Assembly: GCA_900155495.1 (NCBI GenBank)
Contig: FTLJ01000966.1
Span: 1-24,976, forward strand
Origin: Porogramme epimiltina
Lineage: Eukaryota; Basidiomycota; Agaricomycetes; Polyporales; Polyporaceae
Direction: 5' to 3'
Length of the DNA stretch: 24,976 nucleotides
The notes below the pieces were generated by a model. The model was given only the letters and a program-made list of their open reading frames with translations. It did not search any database and was not told the origin of the DNA. Below, piece after piece: positions 21,108-24,976 of this stretch (positions within the stretch are counted from its first letter, which is position 1; every line of letters begins with the position of its first letter). A program made the position numbers and the translations under genes.

Positions 21108-22799
21108 TCACGCGTATCCGTTCTTCCCCGGAACTACCCCAAACGCACCTCCGCCCTTGCCATACATCTTCCTTAGGTCCCCCGCCAGCGCATCCGGCCG
21201 CTCAAAAGCGGCGAAGTGCCCTCCCTTGTCGTGCTCGCCCGTGAACACCAGTTTCCCGAGCATGTGTGCCCAGCTAGGCGCGCGCCGTCAGCGAGCCAGT
21301 CAAGAACGCGATCATAGAGGAGGCAACGCACGACTTCGGGAGGCGAAGGACTTCCCTGGGGAAGTGTGACACGCCGACGGGGACGTTCGTCCACTTGACG
21401 TCGCTGAGCACGCCGACGCCGCCCTTCGCACCCCCTCCCGACATCTCGTAGTAGATACGGAGGGACGCGGCAGGGCCCGCACGGGAGAACCAGTATACGG
21501 AAATCCACTCGAGGACTGGGGTGTTTCATCAGCGCTGAGAGGCGAGCTAAAGTACCTCAAAAGCATCTCGAGGCTCACCTTCGTCGTCCGTCCATGGATA
21601 TTCGTCCGTCCAGCCGACCAGCTTCTCGTAGATCCACGCAAGTAGACCCACGGGCGAGTCCGCGAGGCCATATCCGAGCGTCTGGGGCTTCGTACACTGT
21701 TGGTTCGAGTATCCGGAGCCTTTGATGAAGAACTCTTGGGTGCTAGCGAGACCCTCCTTGGTAGCGCGGTCGAATGGCAAGGTTAAGAGGCCAAGGAAGA
21801 GAAGCGGGTTGGAGAACAATTTCGGCTGGGGTACCCTGGGTTGCAAGATGTGTTCCGGAGGCAGAGCACAAGGATGAGAGAGGCGTACACCAGTATGTTT
21901 GTGTGCCGTGCCTTGACATGCTTGTGCCCGTATAGGCCTACGGTGTAAGCGCCGATCTATAACAAGCTTCATGTTAGCTATGGCCCAACGGAATGCTGCA
22001 TATCGGACTCTAAGACGATTGTCGTCTCTGAAAGGGGGGCCGTAGACGTAAGAAGTTATGTACGCACGAAGTGGCCCCAATCTCCTCCCTGGTAGACTAA
22101 ACACAGTGACGTCAGCTACATGCGAAGGCCAAGAACGGGGTAAAAGCGACACCAACCATACTCGTCATAACCCAGAGACAACATGAGTTTGTTCATCATC
22201 TGACATAAAGTTAACTCCGACCGCGGATAAAGAGGATATCCTACGACTACACACCTCGGCCAACTGAGGCCCTGCGAAACCAGGCTTCTTCGGCGCCTCA
22301 GAGAACCCAAACCCCGGAAGGCTCGGAGCCACAACATGGAAACTAGGATGGTCTGGGGACCCCGCAGTCAGGAGCGGGAGCATCTTCTCCACCTCCAGAA
22401 AGTGGCCCGGCCCTATGAACACCCTAACATCAGCAAATGTTACGTCTCCCGGACACCTCACTCACATCCATGCACAAACAACAACGGAATCGCGTTTGCG
22501 GTCTCGCTCTTCTTGTGCACGTAGTGGATATTCAGCGTCCCGAAACCCTCGACGTCGATGTCGCGCGTGAACATGGGCAGCGCGTTGATCTCCGCCTCCG
22601 TCTTGCGCCAGTCGAACCCCTCCTTCCAGCGCGTAGCGAGCCTCTTCACGTCCGCGAGGGGCGCGCCGTAGTCCCAGCCTGCACCGTCGAGCTCGTCGGG
22701 GAAGCGGACAGTGTCGAGCTTTGAGCGGAGGAGGGCGAGAGCGTCGTCGGGGACGGCGACAGTGAAGGGCTGCTCGGAGCTGGTACTGGAATCAGCCAT
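21108..22799 (-). CDS. Epoxide hydrolase EH5 (EPHX1-type), right-most copy
   Basis: Predicted 412 residues. Exons in transcript order: 22466-22799, 22255-22412, 22157-22199, 22068-22096, 21889-21956, 21579-21835, 21332-21515, 21108-21273. Catalytic residues are all present: HGWPG, QGGDWG (Asp184), KGSGYS (Tyr253), RIYYE (Tyr319), Glu351 in FPGEV and His377 in GGHFAA. It has two extra residues in the loop after the second cap tyrosine ([12 protein letters not shown]). It also has Arg in place of Trp205 in the otherwise constant KAWHTN, LEW in place of LKW, and QLAE in place of QFAE. These make it the least typical copy, possibly with a different substrate range. Start is [10 protein letters not shown]; an ATG 48 bases upstream (22847) falls in the predicted leader intron (22810-22896). 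Intron 3 carries TGACGTCA at 22107-22114. It is the copy next to the membrane-protein gene whose 3' end was duplicated with an EH unit. Confidence 0.92.
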
Positions 22800-24212
22800 G
22801 GCGCTTGGTCTGCGAGGTGCTTGTGGTGGCAGGGAGACAACGTTCAATACCCGGGTTTCCGACGCTCGATGGTGGCCATTAAACGGCGAAACTTACGTTT
22901 GGTGTATTAGGTTGGCCTCGTGTCTGATATTAAGCTGCGGGTGAGTCGAGAAAATGAGATCATGCCCTGAATCAATGTATGCGCAGTACGTGTGGGTGAC
23001 CGAGCACGCGTTATGCGACGTCCAAAGGGTAGCGGGGAAGCCATTCCCTAGGCCTAGGCGAAAGGCAGGCAGCAACCAAGAGGATGATAGTTAGAAGGTG
23101 AAACTTGGTTTACGCTTGTAGAGACCCAGAACTATTGGTGACGTCTTCTGAGGGATCATCGGGGTCTGAAAAGGCTCATGAGATATGCTTGATCTGAGTT
23201 TAAAATCCGGCTCAGGGCACTGAGCTCGCACTCCAGACGACCTTGCCATGTTCGCTCCGTCGTTCCTTCATTCCTCCGCTCTGCGGCATGCTTATCTTCA
23301 TACTTCAGTACTCCCTGCGTAGCGGCCCTCAGTCAAATCAACTCCCCGTTCTCCCGACTGGCCCTCCGTTGGGCGAAGACTCCTGTGGTTGCCACACACC
23401 ACCATGGTCTTGTAGCATCAGCCTCTAGGTGTTGCCCAGCATGGAAGATGGCTCCTTCAACCTTCTCTCGCGAGTGGCGAAGAGTTCAAGCAGCATGTAA
23501 ACACACCTATATCAGCGTTGAGTTGCAAGCGCCACGGCCTAGTGTGTAGGAGCACTCCTGCGAAGGAAGAGTTGTGCGCGCGCGGATGACCGGTACTGAC
23601 ATCGCAAAAGAGCGGTCTGTCTGACCGTCCCGCTGAGGTACGCGTCGATGCCCTATAGCGAAAGGGCGGTAGGAGTGACCATTTTGGCATGCACAAACTA
23701 GAGTGTGCATACCCTGAGATCGTACTGAGAAGCCATAGAAGCGAGGAGGGACACCTCATGGTGTTGTGAGATCTCGGTATATGCAGCATCGTCTAACAAC
23801 TCATGGAGGCGGTCGTGCGCCGGAGTGCCTTTTCGGGTGAGAGCATCTCCAAAACGTTCACCGTGGGGCTTATCTCATAATGCTATTGTAGGCTGATGCA
23901 TTTGTCCCCTACTAACGGGATCTGCGTGGACTGCAGGGGTCCCAGTCGAGGACGTCCTCCCACCGACATGCGTCCCTCAGTCTGCTCGCGAGGCCAAATT
24001 GAGCACAAAAACATGTTTCGATCCCCGTTGTATGTGTTCACGTAGAGATTTGTCAATAATCTCCTTCCTCTATTGTGTTTCTCACTGAAAGCTCTGAACT
24101 CGAATACATGCCTGAGCGAGCACAACCTCCGCGAGCCTCAAACTCCCCACCCGACCACAGCGAGCAAACCCATCCTACCCCCAACACCTTCCACGCGCGC
24201 CCCCAACCCGCC
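22800..24212. other. EH5 promoter and 3' flank of the right-hand gene
   Basis: No supported gene. It contains the EH5 leader intron (22810-22896), the shared ATCATCGGGGTCTGA element (23154-23168) and a diverged form of the CTTATC site (CTTGATC near 23188). From about 23440 to 24212 it is collinear with 14440-15239, so this is a likely parent of the EH2-EH3 spacer. Part of it must be the 3' untranslated region of the membrane-protein gene that ends at 24213. Confidence 0.5.
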
Positions 24213-24976
24213 CTACCCCATCGCAACCGCACCCGCAACGAGCGACCCACCCAAACACACACTCGCAAAGATCCCCAGCCCCATCGGCAAGCCCGTCCAG
24301 AAGTACCCCAGCGCCCCGACGAGCGCAAGCACGAACCCCACAAGCGCAAGCGCGCCCGTGAGCGTATGGCAGCGCGACAGCGTGCGCACCATCGAGCGCA
24401 GCGCCGCGACCGCCCGCTCCGCCTCCGCATCCGGCGAGTCCCCCCCTCTCGCGCCAGTCCCCATCCTCCCTCCCGCGCCAGTCCCCTTCTCCCCTCCCGC
24501 GGGCGAGGGCGGGACCTCGGCGTCGAACGCGGCGCACACGAGCGCGCCGCGGCGCGGGCGCGCAAACGCGCGCGCGAGCGCGTCCGACGCGAACGCGAAC
24601 GGGCGCACCTGGTGCACCGAGATGAGCGAGCGCAGGTCCGTGTACGCGTCCCACGGGTCCGCGCGTGTCGGTGTGCTCGACAAAAACACGTCGGCGCGCG
24701 GGGGCAGGGTGCCGGGCTCGAGCGCGGCGGGGGCGAGGCCGAGTGTGCTGGGGGCGAGGCCGAGTGCGCTGAGGGGCTTCTCCCCGGACGGGCGGCCGCA
24801 CGCGAGGGCGTGCTCGGCGGCTTCTTCTTGGCGCTGCGCCTCGGCGAGGCGGAAGCGGATGAGTAGGAAGGACGCGATGTATGCCAGGATCGCTGAATGA
24901 GAGCAGGGCGGGTGAGCGGCGCGGGGTAGGGGGGCAGGGAGAGGGGGGAGGGGGACGGACACGCGCAGACGTGGAG
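24213..24976 (-). CDS. Unrecognised membrane protein, 3' part, runs off the right edge
   Basis: The terminal exon is 24213-24892 (about 226 codons plus two bases of a split codon). It is preceded on the minus strand by a pyrimidine-rich intron ending CATTCAG; further exons lie at or beyond the edge. The exon opens with a hydrophobic stretch (AILAYIASFLLIRFR). A mainly soluble central part follows, rich in Ala, Arg, Gly and Pro, with SLISVHQVRPFAF as its most structured segment. It closes with two adjacent membrane segments (GALALVGFVLALVGALGYF, then GLGIFASVCLGGS onward) and a very short tail. I do not recognise the family. GC content is far higher than in the neighbouring spacers. A long open frame on the plus strand over the same bases is a composition shadow. 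A relic of this 3' end lies at 15240-15326, which supports this frame and stop codon as real. Confidence 0.7.
   Translation of the reverse strand, partial: PRLRVSVPLPPLPAPLPRAAHPPCSHSAILAYIASFLLIRFRLAEAQRQEEAAEHALACGRPSGEKPLSALGLAPSTLGLAPAALEPGTLPPRADVFLSSTPTRADPWDAYTDLRSLISVHQVRPFAFASDALARAFARPRRGALVCAAFDAEVPPSPAGGEKGTGAGGRMGTGARGGDSPDAEAERAVAALRSMVRTLSRCHTLTGALALVGFVLALVGALGYFWTGLPMGLGIFASVCLGGSLVAGAVAMG

Larger units (their letters stand above)
9151..22799 (-). repeat. Five-copy tandem array of epoxide hydrolase genes
   Basis: Five head-to-tail paralogues lie at 9151-10828, 12144-13832, 15830-17520, 18665-20320 and 21108-22799. All have the same 8-exon structure, with exon lengths of 334, 158, 43, 29, 68, 257, 178 (184 in EH5) and 166 nt. 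Spacers are 1315, 1997, 1144 and 787 bases. Parts of the 5' and 3' flanks are shared, so whole gene-plus-promoter units were duplicated. Introns still align between copies, and intron 1 of EH4 and EH5 is nearly the same, so duplications occurred at different times or conversion has acted. Confidence 0.93.

Noticed and set aside
24073..24900. 275-codon plus-strand open frame at the right edge
   Set aside because: It is the antisense shadow of the GC-rich membrane-protein exon; the minus-strand frame and stop are supported by the duplicated relic at 15240.
1..24976. tRNA, rRNA, CRISPR array, or bacterial-type operon
   Set aside because: No cloverleaf, rRNA segment or regularly spaced repeat array was seen; gene structure is eukaryotic throughout.

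Overview
The window is fungal nuclear DNA, most likely from an agaricomycete basidiomycete. The evidence is genes with many short introns (mostly 50-60 nt, GT-AG with two GC-AG), micro-exons of 11-18 nt, and protein families typical of wood- and litter-decay fungi. Genus and species cannot be read from the sequence. All exon models were built by hand from splice sites and family motifs. Every complete model keeps frame across all junctions and ends in one stop.

Layout. 1-1317: no gene I can support. 1318-5322 (+): a 19-exon, 968-residue membrane-anchored amidohydrolase (CE9/imidazolonepropionase-like). 5323-5986: promoter interval. 5987-8692 (+): a 16-exon, 620-residue FAD-dependent GMC oxidoreductase. 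9151-22799 (-): five tandem, intact paralogues of an EPHX1-type epoxide hydrolase (EH1 to EH5, left to right). Each has 8 exons at identical positions and encodes 410 residues (412 in EH5). All five keep the oxyanion-hole HGWP, the Asp nucleophile in QGGDWG, two cap tyrosines, a Glu charge-relay acid and the catalytic His. 24213-24976 (-): the 3' part of a GC-rich gene for a membrane protein I do not recognise, running off the right edge.

How the array grew. The 5' and 3' flanks of the EH genes are also recognisably duplicated. The spacer between EH2 and EH3 contains a decayed copy of the end of the right-hand membrane-protein gene, still readable as VCLGGS followed 9 codons later by the stop. 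The amplified unit was therefore an EH gene plus more than 1.4 kb of right flank, and the EH2 unit descends from one that once lay next to the membrane-protein gene. The EH3 upstream spacer carries a small retroposon-like insertion (14-bp direct repeats, A8 tail) and a doubled TGACGTCA site.

Function. Epoxide hydrolases turn reactive epoxides into diols, and GMC enzymes oxidise alcohols. Five intact hydrolases tail-to-tail with a GMC oxidase suggest a locus for detoxifying or using epoxides from lignin or plant aromatics, fungal lipids or P450 products. A secondary-metabolite role is possible, but there is no synthase or P450 in view. Joint function of the genes is inference.
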